A stretch of DNA of 64,000 nt from Poriferisodalis sp965237655 (GTDB lineage Bacteria > Actinomycetota > Acidimicrobiia > Acidimicrobiales > Poriferisodalaceae). The stretch covers positions 62,001 to 126,000 of the forward strand of contig NZ_CBDEGB010000001.1 in NCBI RefSeq assembly GCF_965237655.1, given 5' to 3'. The notes beneath the pieces were generated by a model. It was not told where the DNA came from. It did not search any database and saw only the letters and a program-made list of their open reading frames with translations. Made by a program: the position numbers and the translations under genes. Below, one piece after another: positions 52,283 to 61,555 of this stretch. The stretch's first letter is position 1. The number at the start of each line of letters is the position of its first letter.

Positions 52283-54646
52283 CTAGTTCGTCTGTGCCGG
52301 GCCGCTGGTGTGCTGGCGGCGCAGGTTGGCGAAGCTGGCGACGAGGGTCTTGGTGCCGGCGTCGGCGAAGTGGACGGTGACCTCCCAGTCGTCGCCGTCG
52401 GGCCGCACCTCTTGGACGACGCCGGCTCCAAACTTGGCGTGCAGGACGTCGTCGCCCACGCCGTAGTCGAGCCCTTCCGACGGTGCCGGCCTGGGCTCCC
52501 CCATCCGGGCAGCAACCCGGCGGCGAGCCTCTTCCCGCCGAGACTCGCGGCCCTTCGAGGTGCTGTCATCGCGGCGGGCAGGGTCGGTCCGCTGCTGGCG
52601 TTGGGCGGCCAGTTCGGCTTCGTCGAGCTGGCTGTGTTCGGTGGGCTCGCTGGCACGGCGATTGGCGCCCCAGTCGCTCGTGACGGGCCGCCACGAGCTG
52701 CCGAGACGCTGCGTGTCGTCCGAGCGGTCGTCAATCAAGTCGGGCGGTATCTCGGCGAGGAAGCGACTGGGCGGGTTGTAGCTGGTTTGGCCATGCAGCA
52801 TCCGGCTCCACGAGTGGGTGAGGTACAGCTGCTCGCGGGCCCGGGTGATGCCGACGTAGGCCAGCCGGCGCTCCTCTTCCAGCTCGTAGGGGTCGGTCAT
52901 CGAACGGTGGTGCGGGAAGACGCCGTCCTCCATGCCGGTGACGAACACGACGTCGAACTCGAGTCCCTTGGCGGAATGCAAGGTCATCAGGGCCACCTGT
53001 GAGGCGTCGCTCATCTCATCGACATCGCTGACCAGTGACACCTGCTCCAAGAACTCGTCGCACGACTCGAACTCTGCGGCGGCACCTGCGAGCTCTTCGA
53101 GATGCTCCAGCCGCCCTTCGGCCTCGATGGTGCCTTCATCGGTCAGCGCCTGCACATAGCCCGATTCGGTCAGCGCCACTTCGAGCACGGCAGCCGGGCC
53201 GTCGGGGATGCGGGCGACGGCCCGGCCCATCAGCTCGCGGAACCGGAGCAAGCCGTTGCGGGCAGTGCCTCGCACGCCGAGCGATTCGAACCGGTCGATG
53301 ACTTCTGCCAACGACGTGCCGCCCCGCGCCGCCGCATCGTCCAGCTTGGCGATGGTGCGGTCGCCGATGCCACGTGCAGGCAGGTTCACGACCCGCTTGA
53401 GCGACACCTCGTCGGATGGGTTGACGGCCGCCCGCAGGAACGCCAGCGCGTCCTTGATCTCTCGCCGGTCGTAGAACCGGGTGCCGCCGATGATCTGGTA
53501 CGGAACGTCGTTGGCGACCAGCTCTTCTTCGATCACCCGCGACTGCGCGTTGGATCGGTAGAAGACCGCTGCGTCGCTCCAGTCGATCTGACCTTCGCTG
53601 TGCAGGCGTCTCAGCTCGCTGCAGACGTACCGGGCTTCATCCGCCTCGTCGGTGCCGCGGTACCGAATCGGCCTCGCCCCGCCGGATTGATCGGTCCACA
53701 GGTTCTTGGTCGGCCGTCCCAGGTTGTTGCGGATGACCGCGTTAGCGGCGTCCAAGATCACCTGGCTCGAACGGTAGTTCTGATCCAGCACGTAGGTCGA
53801 GCTGTCGCTGAAGGTGGCGCCGAACTCCAAGATGTTGGTGATGTCCGCGCCCCGGAACGCGTAGATCGACTGGTCGGAATCGCCGACGACGAAGACATTC
53901 TGCAGGGGGCCGCTGAGCAGCCCGATCAGCCGCACCTGCGCCAGGTTCGTGTCCTGGTACTCGTCGACGAGGATGTGCTCGAAGCGCTGCCGGTAGTGCT
54001 CGGCCACGTCGTCATGAGCGCCGAGCAGTTCCACACCGAGCATCAGCAGATCGTCGAAGTCCATGGCACCGGCGCGCCGCATTCGCTTCTGGTACTCGGA
54101 ATAGATCCGGGCCACGTCGCGAGCAAACGGTCCGCCGCCATCGGGGGCCTCGGCCAGCTCAGCTGCCTGCGGCGGGGTGATGAGGCGGTTCTTCAAGGTG
54201 GAGATGGCTGCATGAACAGCGCGTTCGTTGAAGCGCTTGGGGTCCAGATCGAGGTCGCGTACCACGTAGCGAGTGAGCCGCCGCGAGTCAGCCTGGTCGT
54301 AGATGCTGAACGTGGCGGGGTAGCCGAGCACGTCGGCATGGCTGCGCAGGATCCGGGCGCAGGCGCTGTGGAACGTGGAGATCCACATCCGGTGCGCCAC
54401 CTGGCCGACGAGACCGCCGATGCGCTCGCGCATCTCCCCCGCCGCCTTGTTGGTGAAGGTGATCGCCAGCAGGCCGAGCGGGCTGAGGTGACGGTGTGCC
54501 AACAGGTACGCGATGCGGTGGCTCAACACCCGGGTCTTGCCCGACCCAGCCCCGGCTACTACGAGCGCCGGGCCGTCGCCGTGCAGAACAGCGGCCCGCT
54601 GGCCGGCATTCAGCGGAGCCAGGATCGGGTCGTCGTCTGCGCTCAT
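52283..54646 (-). CDS. pcrA: UvrD/PcrA-family superfamily 1 helicase
   Basis: This is a 3'–5' DNA helicase for repair and rolling-circle replication. The 787-residue protein has the Q motif LNAGQRAAV, Walker A VVAGAGSGKTRVLSHR, motif Ia TFTNKAAGEMRER, Walker B ILVDEYQDTN, motif III FVVGDSDQSIYAFRGAD, motif IV YVLDQNYRSSQVI, motif V MTLHSAKGLEFDVVFVTG and motif VI RRLAYVGITRAREQLYL. The C-terminal Tudor-like segment (VGDDVLHAKFGAGVVQEV) is the RNA-polymerase-binding end of PcrA. ATG 54646 is preferred over the TTG three codons earlier. Confidence 0.95.
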   Translation of the reverse strand: MSADDDPILAPLNAGQRAAVLHGDGPALVVAGAGSGKTRVLSHRIAYLLAHRHLSPLGLLAITFTNKAAGEMRERIGGLVGQVAHRMWISTFHSACARILRSHADVLGYPATFSIYDQADSRRLTRYVVRDLDLDPKRFNERAVHAAISTLKNRLITPPQAAELAEAPDGGGPFARDVARIYSEYQKRMRRAGAMDFDDLLMLGVELLGAHDDVAEHYRQRFEHILVDEYQDTNLAQVRLIGLLSGPLQNVFVVGDSDQSIYAFRGADITNILEFGATFSDSSTYVLDQNYRSSQVILDAANAVIRNNLGRPTKNLWTDQSGGARPIRYRGTDEADEARYVCSELRRLHSEGQIDWSDAAVFYRSNAQSRVIEEELVANDVPYQIIGGTRFYDRREIKDALAFLRAAVNPSDEVSLKRVVNLPARGIGDRTIAKLDDAAARGGTSLAEVIDRFESLGVRGTARNGLLRFRELMGRAVARIPDGPAAVLEVALTESGYVQALTDEGTIEAEGRLEHLEELAGAAAEFESCDEFLEQVSLVSDVDEMSDASQVALMTLHSAKGLEFDVVFVTGMEDGVFPHHRSMTDPYELEEERRLAYVGITRAREQLYLTHSWSRMLHGQTSYNPPSRFLAEIPPDLIDDRSDDTQRLGSSWRPVTSDWGANRRASEPTEHSQLDEAELAAQRQQRTDPARRDDSTSKGRESRREEARRRVAARMGEPRPAPSEGLDYGVGDDVLHAKFGAGVVQEVRPDGDDWEVTVHFADAGTKTLVASFANLRRQHTSGPAQTN

Positions 54647-54715
54647 GGCTGGCAACCGCGGTTCGCGTGGCGCCCGTAAGCAGGGTTCGGCGCAGGTTGG
54701 CTCATGCGGGTCGCT

Positions 54716-55924
54716 TCACGTTGTGTAGTCGGCGTTGATGCGGACGTACTGGTCGGTGAGATCACAGCCGTAGACCGTGAACGACCCGCCCACGTCCGAC
54801 GTCTGGATGCCCAGGTCCACCGAGATCAGCACTTCGTCGGACGCCAGGTAGGCCTCGAGTTCGGCGAGCGCCTCGGGAGTTGCGGGCGTGGGATACACCT
54901 CCTGGTTGCCGAAGCGGATCACCACATTGTCCTGGTGGATGTCGGTCTCGTCGCTGCACTTGCCGACAGCCATCGCGACCCGGCCCCAGTTGGGATCGCG
55001 GCCATGCACAGCGGTCTTCACCAGCGGCGAGTTCACGATGGCCTTGGCGACCCGCTTGGCCTGCGGGTCGTCACGGGCTTCGTTCACGGTCACCACGATG
55101 AGTGTCTCGGCGCCCTCGCCGTCAAAGGCGAGCTGACGGGTCAGATCCAAACTGACGGCACCGAGGGCAGACTCCAGTTCGGCCTCGTCGACCGCTCCGG
55201 CTGCACCGTTCGCCAGCATCACCACCATGTCGCTGGTGGACGTGTCGGTGTCCACGCTGAGCGCGTTGAACGTCACGTCGCACACGCGGCGCAGCATGGC
55301 GTCAAGCCGGTCCGGGGCTATCTCGGCATCGGTGGTTATCACCGAGATCATCGTGGCCATGTCGGGCTCGATCATGCCTGAGCCCTTGGCGATGCCGATC
55401 ACGGTGGCAGCACCAGCCGATGCGCTGGCGGTCTTGGGATGTGTGTCGGTGGTCATGATCGCCGTGGCTGCCGCAGTGGCGTCCTGCGACGTCAGTGCCC
55501 CCTCCCGCGCTGCAACCAGATGGTCGAAGTAGACATCAACCTTGCCTTCGGGGTAGTGCACGCCGATGAGACCCGTGGAACCCACCAGCACCTGGTCGGG
55601 CTGGCAGCCCACGAGTTCGGCAACGCGCCGCGCCAGATTCGCTGCGTCTCGCTCGCCCTGCTCTCCGGTCGCCACGTTGGAGTTCTTCGACACCACCACG
55701 ACCGCCTGCGACCGCCCGTCGGCGACGTTGGCCTGGCTGAGGCGCACGCTGGCACCGGCAAACAGGCTCTTGGTGAACACACCCGCCGCAGCGGCCACCC
55801 CATCAGCCGCCAAGACCATCACATCGTCGGTGTCGTCTTTCATGCCCATGTTGCCGACATGGCAGCCGAACCCGGCCGGCAAGTCGACCGTCGCGCCCGG
55901 ATCCGGAAGCTCTGCAGACACCAT
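54716..55924 (-). CDS. argJ: Bifunctional ornithine acetyltransferase / N-acetylglutamate synthase
   Basis: This enzyme recycles the acetyl group in arginine synthesis. The 402-residue precursor has the self-cleavage site in IAKGSGMIEPDMATMISVIT (the Ala–Thr bond), the family box FNALSVDTDTSTSDMVVMLA, and HGRDPNWGRVAMAVGK. The usual VDGDTSTND is VDTDTSTSD. ATG 55924 has GAGGG about 6 bases upstream and is preferred over GTG 55942. No other arginine gene is in the window, so it is not in an arg operon. Confidence 0.93.
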   Translation of the reverse strand: MVSAELPDPGATVDLPAGFGCHVGNMGMKDDTDDVMVLAADGVAAAAGVFTKSLFAGASVRLSQANVADGRSQAVVVVSKNSNVATGEQGERDAANLARRVAELVGCQPDQVLVGSTGLIGVHYPEGKVDVYFDHLVAAREGALTSQDATAAATAIMTTDTHPKTASASAGAATVIGIAKGSGMIEPDMATMISVITTDAEIAPDRLDAMLRRVCDVTFNALSVDTDTSTSDMVVMLANGAAGAVDEAELESALGAVSLDLTRQLAFDGEGAETLIVVTVNEARDDPQAKRVAKAIVNSPLVKTAVHGRDPNWGRVAMAVGKCSDETDIHQDNVVIRFGNQEVYPTPATPEALAELEAYLASDEVLISVDLGIQTSDVGGSFTVYGCDLTDQYVRINADYTT

Positions 55925-56036
55925 GTTGAACCCTCGTTGCACGCATCTCCACGGCCTGCCCGCGGCTGTGGGGCCAAGGTAGTTGCGGTTGCGCCGAGAG
56001 CCTCAGGCAATTCACCCGGCGGACACGGGATAGGTG

Positions 56037-57680
56037 CTATTGACTGGGTTGCTGGCCCCGGACGCGGGGCAAGACGATGTACGGCCAGGGGAATGGCACC
56101 TCGCCGAACGGCACCTCGATCACTGTCGGCCCGTCCGAGCCAAGAGCTTCACGCAGGCGGGTGCGCAGCTCGTCGGGCGTGCTGGCGGACAGCCCTCGGA
56201 CACCGAAGGAATCGGCCAGCTTCACAAAATCCGGACTCGTGAGGTCGCTGGCGATGACGCGGCCGTCGTAGCGCTCGTGCTGTATGCGACGAACGTTGCC
56301 GTAGGCGTGATCGTTGAACACGATCGTCGTGAGCGGAATCTGGTGGTGTACGGCGGTCGCCAACTCGCTGATGGTGAACAGCGCTCCCCCGTCGCCGACG
56401 ATCGACACCACCGGAATGTCGGGCCGCGCATGTGCCGCACCGAGCGCTGTTGCGAACCCGTATCCCAGCGTGCCTTGGTAACCGGCGCTGATGTAGGTCC
56501 TCGGGCGGTACACCTCGAACCCGAACCAAGCCACATAACCGCACTGAGTCATCTCGTCGACGAAGATGCCCTCGGGTGGCAGTTCCGCCCGGATTGCACC
56601 GAGCCAGCCGTACTGGGGCGCAAGTGCCTCAGCGCAGACGGCTTCGACTTCGGCTTTGGTGTCAGCGATCATGGCGCGCCACGCAAAGCGATCGGCCGGT
56701 GCGTCCCCCAGTGCGTCGGCGAGCAGCGGCAACGCGTCGGCGAGATCGGCATGGATGCCCACCGTGGGCGGCCCAACGCGGCCGATCTCTTCGGCATCGA
56801 TGTCGATGTGGACGATCTTGAGGTCGTCGTCGACACCCCAGGTGGACTGGTGCATGGCGAGCCGAGTGCCCAGCCCGATCACCACGTCGATCTGCGGCCA
56901 GAGCCGGTGACCGGTCGGCATGGTGATGCTCAAGGGGTGGTGCGACGACACCACGCCGCGCCCACTTCGAAACGTCACAACAGGGGCCGACAGCCGCTCG
57001 GACAGCCGGCAGATCTCGGTTGAGAACGACTGGGCGCCGCCCCCGACGACGATCATCGGTCGCTCGGCCGCGGCAACGAGCTGAGCTGCCTCGGAGATGG
57101 CCGCCGGATCGGGCGCTGGACCCGCGACTGCGGGGGTGGCGAGGCTGCCGGCAGGTGTTGGGGCAGCGGCGCTCCACACGTCGGTCGGGACTTCCACGCC
57201 GACCGGTCCTCGACGTCCCGAGCGAAGTGCCGCGAACGCGTTCTGCAGCACCGCGTGAGCTGTCGCGCCGTCAGCGATGCGCTCAGACTGTTTGGTGAGC
57301 CGCTGCAGCACGCCGAGCTGATCTGGGATCTCGTGCAGAGCGCCAAGCCCTTTGCCGATTGCGGCCGAAGGGATTTCGCTGACCAGCGCTAATACCGGGG
57401 CGTTGGTGGCGTACGCAGTGCTCAGCGCGGCGGTCGTGTTGAGCAGGCCGGGCCCTGGCACGACGCAGAACGCCTGCGGCTCGCCGGTTGCCATGGCAGC
57501 GCCCAGCGCCATGTAAGCAGCGCCCTGCTCATGGCGGGTGTGGATCGGGGCCAAGGCGTCGCGACGGTCGTAGAGCACGTCGAAGAACGGGTCGTTTTGC
57601 ACTCCGGGCAGGCAGTACAGGTCGGTGATGCCGTTCGCGATGAGCGTCTCGACCGCCAAGCTCGCAACTGACTGCGTCAC
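56037..57680 (-). CDS. Thiamine-diphosphate-dependent decarboxylase/synthase family protein
   Basis: This 547-residue protein has the three domains of the acetolactate-synthase/benzoylformate-decarboxylase family. The N-terminal one has IHTRHEQGAAYMALGAA with the ThDP-activating glutamate and FCVVPGPGLLNTTAALSTAY; the middle one is about 190–330; the C-terminal one has the ThDP loop VVSIVGDGGALFTISELATA through FNDHAYGNVRRIQ. It lacks a clear anabolic acetolactate synthase fingerprint and no ilvN follows, so the substrate is open; glyoxylate, oxalyl or phenylglyoxylate-type acids are family options. It is 17 bases upstream of the guaA stop side, on the same strand after guaA. Confidence 0.88.
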   Translation of the reverse strand: MTQSVASLAVETLIANGITDLYCLPGVQNDPFFDVLYDRRDALAPIHTRHEQGAAYMALGAAMATGEPQAFCVVPGPGLLNTTAALSTAYATNAPVLALVSEIPSAAIGKGLGALHEIPDQLGVLQRLTKQSERIADGATAHAVLQNAFAALRSGRRGPVGVEVPTDVWSAAAPTPAGSLATPAVAGPAPDPAAISEAAQLVAAAERPMIVVGGGAQSFSTEICRLSERLSAPVVTFRSGRGVVSSHHPLSITMPTGHRLWPQIDVVIGLGTRLAMHQSTWGVDDDLKIVHIDIDAEEIGRVGPPTVGIHADLADALPLLADALGDAPADRFAWRAMIADTKAEVEAVCAEALAPQYGWLGAIRAELPPEGIFVDEMTQCGYVAWFGFEVYRPRTYISAGYQGTLGYGFATALGAAHARPDIPVVSIVGDGGALFTISELATAVHHQIPLTTIVFNDHAYGNVRRIQHERYDGRVIASDLTSPDFVKLADSFGVRGLSASTPDELRTRLREALGSDGPTVIEVPFGEVPFPWPYIVLPRVRGQQPSQ

Positions 57681-57698
57681 TCGCCTAGTCCCATTCGC

Positions 57699-59276
57699 CT
57701 ATTCCCACTCAATCGTGCCGGGCGGCTTGGAGGTGATGTCGTAGACCACCCGGTTCACGCCAGACACCTCGTTGACAATCCTCGATGAAATCGTCTCGAG
57801 CAGATCGTGAGGCAAGCGGGCCCAGTCGGCGGTCATCGCATCCTCGCTCGTGACCGCCCGCACGATGATGGGCTTGGCATACGTGCGCTCGTCGCCCATC
57901 ACGCCGACGCTGCGGATGTCTGCCAGCACGGCGAACGCCTGCCACACCTCACCGTCCAGACCTGCTGTCGCAATCTCCTCGCGCACGATGACGTCAGCGG
58001 CTCGCACGGTTTCGACAGCCTCGGGCGTGACTTCGCCCACGATCCGCACGCCGAGGCCCGGCCCTGGGAACGGCTGGCGCTGGACGATCTCGGGCGGCAG
58101 GCCCAGCTCGGCGCCTACGGCACGCACCTCGTCCTTGAAGAGGTTGCGCAGCGGCTCGACCAGCTCGAAGGTCATGTCTTCGGGCAGCCCGCCGACGTTG
58201 TGATGGCTCTTGATCTTCGCGGCGGTGGGCGAGCCAGACTCGATCACGTCGGGATACAGGGTTCCCTGCACCAGAAACCCGGCGTCGCTGATGCCGCCTG
58301 CGGCCCGTTCGAAGATGCGCACGAACTTCTCGCCGATGATCTTGCGCTTGTCCTCGGGATCGGTCACCCCGGCAAGCGCTTCGAAGAACTCGTCTGCGGC
58401 GCGTTCGTGGATCAGCTCGATGCCCTGCGTGCGCCGGAACGTCTCGGTGACCTGCTCGCCTTCGCCTGCTCGCATGAGTCCCGTGTCCACGAAAACGCAG
58501 GTGAGCTGGCTGCCGATGGCCCGCTGCGTCAGCGCCGCCGCCACGGCACTGTCCACGCCACCCGACAATCCGCAGATGGCACGGGCACTGCCGACTTGGG
58601 CACGGATGGCTTCGACGCTCTCGGCGATGACATTCGTCATCGTCCATTCGGAGTTGACCTGGCACACCTCGTGCAAGAACCGCTCGAGCTGAGCCTGCCC
58701 ACCAGGTGTGTGATGAACCTCCGGGTGGTACTGCACTCCGTAGAAGCGACGCTCGAAGTCCTCGATCACGGCGGCGGGACTGTCCGGCGTCGATGCCGTG
58801 ACCACGAATCCCGCAGGCGGCTCCGTCACCGCATCAAAGTGCGACATCCACACTGATTCCGACGAAAGTGCTCCAGGGGACGAGCCACCCAGCAGCTCCG
58901 ACGCCGCGTCGGTTCGGCCGAGCATCGTGCGCCCGTACTCGCCCCGACCACTGCGGTCCACCCGCCCGCCGAGGTCGCTAGCCAGCAGCTGCGATCCGTA
59001 GCAGATGCCCAGGATCGGCACGCCCAGCTCGTAGACGTCTGGGTCGATGCCAGGTGCCCCTTCGACGTGCACCGAAGCCGGTCCGCCGCTGAAGATGATC
59101 GCCGCTGGCGAGCGTTCAGCCAGCTCGGCAGCGGTTGACGTGTGAGGAACGATCTCGGAATAGACCTGCGCCTCGCGCACCCGCCGCGCAATCAGCTGCG
59201 CGTACTGCGCGCCGAAATCCACCACGAGGACCGTTGGGTGGGCGACCGAGCTGGCCGCCGGCGAGTGTGGGGGCAT
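57699..59276 (-). CDS. guaA: GMP synthase, glutamine-hydrolysing
   Basis: This enzyme converts XMP to GMP. The 525-residue protein has a class I glutamine amidotransferase domain (VLVVDFGAQYAQLIARRVRE, catalytic Cys in LGICYGSQLLASDLGG, YGVQYHPEVHHT) and an ATP-pyrophosphatase domain with the PP-loop AICGLSGGVDSAVAAAL. It ends in a dimerisation domain finishing YDITSKPPGTIEWE, as the family does. ATG 59276 is chosen because the domain begins soon after; the frame upstream is open but has a TTG/ATG-poor shadow. It lies downstream of groEL after a terminator. Confidence 0.96.
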   Translation of the reverse strand: MPPHSPAASSVAHPTVLVVDFGAQYAQLIARRVREAQVYSEIVPHTSTAAELAERSPAAIIFSGGPASVHVEGAPGIDPDVYELGVPILGICYGSQLLASDLGGRVDRSGRGEYGRTMLGRTDAASELLGGSSPGALSSESVWMSHFDAVTEPPAGFVVTASTPDSPAAVIEDFERRFYGVQYHPEVHHTPGGQAQLERFLHEVCQVNSEWTMTNVIAESVEAIRAQVGSARAICGLSGGVDSAVAAALTQRAIGSQLTCVFVDTGLMRAGEGEQVTETFRRTQGIELIHERAADEFFEALAGVTDPEDKRKIIGEKFVRIFERAAGGISDAGFLVQGTLYPDVIESGSPTAAKIKSHHNVGGLPEDMTFELVEPLRNLFKDEVRAVGAELGLPPEIVQRQPFPGPGLGVRIVGEVTPEAVETVRAADVIVREEIATAGLDGEVWQAFAVLADIRSVGVMGDERTYAKPIIVRAVTSEDAMTADWARLPHDLLETISSRIVNEVSGVNRVVYDITSKPPGTIEWE

Positions 59277-59366
59277 AAGACCGGCGCCGCAGCTGCGCCA
59301 CGTTCGGGAAAACAACGAGGGTAGCGCTGGGCCCAGGGTGCCCTGCGGGATTCGGCATCCAGAAAT

Positions 59367-59401
59367 GACGCAGGGCCGACGAGTTCGCCGGCCCTGTGCG
59401 T
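59367..59401 (-). terminator. groEL terminator
   Basis: ACGCACAGGGCCGG pairs with TCGGCCCTGCGT around an 8-base loop, read on the minus strand downstream of the groEL stop, followed by CATTTCT. Confidence 0.7.
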
Positions 59402-59426
59402 GAGTTGTAAGGAGCTGCAGCGGGAG

Positions 59427-61073
59427 CTACATCATCCCGCCCATGCCACCCATGCCACCCATGGCAGCAGCAGCGGCAGCAGCGGCTGCGGGGTCAGCCT
59501 CCTCGGGCTTGTCGGTCACCAGCGTCTCGGTCGTGAGCAGCAGGGCCGCGATCGACGCCGCGTTCTGCAGCGCCGCACGGACCACCTTCGCCGGGTCGAT
59601 CACACCGGCGGCAACCAGGTCTTCGAACTTGCCGGTTTCGGCATTGAAGCCCGTGTTGCCATCGGCCTGCTCGATCTGCTGGACGATCACGGCGCCCTCA
59701 TAGCCGGCATTGTGTGCAATCTGACGGCTGGGGCTTTCGAGCGCCCGGTGCACCATGCGGGCCCCGGTGGCTTCATCGCCATCGAGGTCCAGCGCTGCGA
59801 CAGCGGCACGAGCCCGCAGCAGCACGGTGCCGCCACCAGGCACGATGCCTTCTTCGATGGCGGCACGGGTCGCCGACACGGCGTCCTCGATGCGGTGCTT
59901 CTTTTCCTTGAGTTCGACCTCGGTGGCCGCGCCGACCTGGATCACCGCCACGCCGCCAGCCAGCTTCGCCAGCCGTTCCTGCAGCTTCTCGCGATCCCAA
60001 TCGGAGTCGGTGTCGTCGATCTCGCGCTTGATCTGCACCACACGACCCTCGATGTCGCCGGACTCGCCGCCGCCGTCCACGATGGTGGTTTCGTCCTTGG
60101 TGATGATCACCTTGCGGGCGGTGCCGAGCAGGTCAACCGTGGTGTTCTCCAGCTTCAGGCCCACCTCCTCAGAGATGACCTCACCGCCGGTGAGGATGGC
60201 CATGTCGGCCAGCATCGCCTTACGGCGCTCGCCGAAGCCAGGGGCCTTTATCGCCGCCGATGAGAACGTGCCGCGGATCTTGTTGACCACCAGCGTTGCC
60301 AGCGCTTCGCCCTCGACATCCTCGGCGATGATCACAAGGGCCTTTCCTGCCTGCATCACCTTCTCGAGCACGGGGACCAGCTCGGTCACCGAGCCGATCT
60401 TGCCGTTCACGAACAGCAGGTAGGGATCGTCGAAGACGGCCTCCTGACGGTCGGGATCGGTCACGAAGTAGGGCGACAGGAAGCCCTTGTCGAACTGCAT
60501 GCCCTCGGTGAATTCGAGGTCTACGCCGAACGTGTTGGATTCCTCGACCGAGATGACGCCGTCCTTGCCGACCCTGTCGAACGCCTCGGCGAGCGTCTCG
60601 CCAATCGTGCTGTCCGCAGACGAGATGCCAGCCACGCTGGCGATCTTGTCCTTGTCATCGGACACGTCGATGGCCATGGCGCCCATGGAGTCGACGGCTG
60701 CAGCAACAGCGGCCTCGATGCCCCGCTTGAGCTCCATCGGGTTGGCGCCGGCTGCCACGTTGCGCAAGCCCTCGCGCACCATTGCATGGGCCAGCACCGT
60801 CGCGGTGGTCGTGCCGTCGCCAGCGACGTCGTTGGTCTTGGTGGCGACCTCCTTCACCAGCTGAGCACCCATGTTCTCGAACGGGTCGCTGAGCTCGATC
60901 TCACGGGCGATGCTCACGCCGTCATTGGTGATCGTCGGCGCCCCGAATGACTTCTCGAGCACGACGTTGCGGCCCTTGGGGCCCAGCGTCACCCTGACAG
61001 CGTCAGCCAGCTTGTTGACACCAGCTTCGAGGCCGCGGCGGGCCTCCTCGCTGAACTTCAGAATCTTCGGCAT
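59427..61073 (-). CDS. groL: 60-kDa chaperonin GroEL
   Basis: This is the double-ring ATP-driven protein-folding chamber. The 548-residue protein has the family features in order: PKILKFSEEARRGLEAGVNK, VTLGPKGRNVVLEKSFGAP, GDGTTTATVLAHAMV, LVIIAEDVEGEALATLVVNK, APGFGERRKAMLADMAILTG and the nucleotide site near the end. It ends with the GGM-repeat tail GGMGGMGGMM found in functional GroEL proteins. The ATG at 61073 is 34 bases after groES. Expression is expected under HrcA/CIRCE control with groES. Confidence 0.98.
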   Translation of the reverse strand: MPKILKFSEEARRGLEAGVNKLADAVRVTLGPKGRNVVLEKSFGAPTITNDGVSIAREIELSDPFENMGAQLVKEVATKTNDVAGDGTTTATVLAHAMVREGLRNVAAGANPMELKRGIEAAVAAAVDSMGAMAIDVSDDKDKIASVAGISSADSTIGETLAEAFDRVGKDGVISVEESNTFGVDLEFTEGMQFDKGFLSPYFVTDPDRQEAVFDDPYLLFVNGKIGSVTELVPVLEKVMQAGKALVIIAEDVEGEALATLVVNKIRGTFSSAAIKAPGFGERRKAMLADMAILTGGEVISEEVGLKLENTTVDLLGTARKVIITKDETTIVDGGGESGDIEGRVVQIKREIDDTDSDWDREKLQERLAKLAGGVAVIQVGAATEVELKEKKHRIEDAVSATRAAIEEGIVPGGGTVLLRARAAVAALDLDGDEATGARMVHRALESPSRQIAHNAGYEGAVIVQQIEQADGNTGFNAETGKFEDLVAAGVIDPAKVVRAALQNAASIAALLLTTETLVTDKPEEADPAAAAAAAAAMGGMGGMGGMM

Positions 61074-61107
61074 GTGTCGGTTCTCTTTCTTGTCGTCGCG
61101 TAATGAG

Positions 61108-61398
61108 TTAGGCGACGACGGCCAGGACGTCGCGAGCGCTCAGGATGAGCAGGTCCTCGCCGGCCACGGTGATCTCGGTGCCGCCGTACTTGCTGTAGAC
61201 GACGGTGTCGCCGACGCCGACGTCCATCTGGATGATCTCGCCCGAATGGTCGGAACGCTTGCCGGGGCCGACCGCAAGTACCTCGCCCTGCTGCGGCTTT
61301 TCCTTGGCGGTGTCGGGGATGACGAGCCCGCTGGCGGTGGTCTCTTCAGCGTCGCTGGGACGCACGACGATTCGGTCCTCAAGTGGCTTCAGGTTCAT
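61108..61398 (-). CDS. groS: 10-kDa chaperonin GroES
   Basis: This is the lid of the GroEL chamber. The 96-residue protein is complete, with LKPLEDRIVVRPSDAEETTA, the mobile loop SGLVIPDTAKEKPQQGEVLA and VGDTVVYSKYGGTEITV. ATG 61398 begins directly at the conserved start, with GGAGG in the leader. It precedes groEL in one operon. Confidence 0.98.
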   Translation of the reverse strand: MNLKPLEDRIVVRPSDAEETTASGLVIPDTAKEKPQQGEVLAVGPGKRSDHSGEIIQMDVGVGDTVVYSKYGGTEITVAGEDLLILSARDVLAVVA

Positions 61399-61454
61399 GG
61401 TCGGATGTGCCTCCTGTGGCTCATGACGGGTCCAATTGGACTGCCCGGCAGCAC

Positions 61455-61481
61455 TTAGCACTCTCACCGGGCGAGTGCTAA
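61455..61481 (-). promoter_or_regulatory. CIRCE operator (HrcA site) of groESL
   Basis: TTAGCACTC and GAGTGCTAA separated by exactly 9 bases form a perfect CIRCE element 57 bases upstream of groES. HrcA bound here represses the operon until heat shock. Confidence 0.97.
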
Positions 61482-61555
61482 CGATACGAGCCCAAGGAAC
61501 GGGCCACAACCTCCCAGACACCCGATTTCAATGGGTCTGAAGGCGGTGTCGCTGC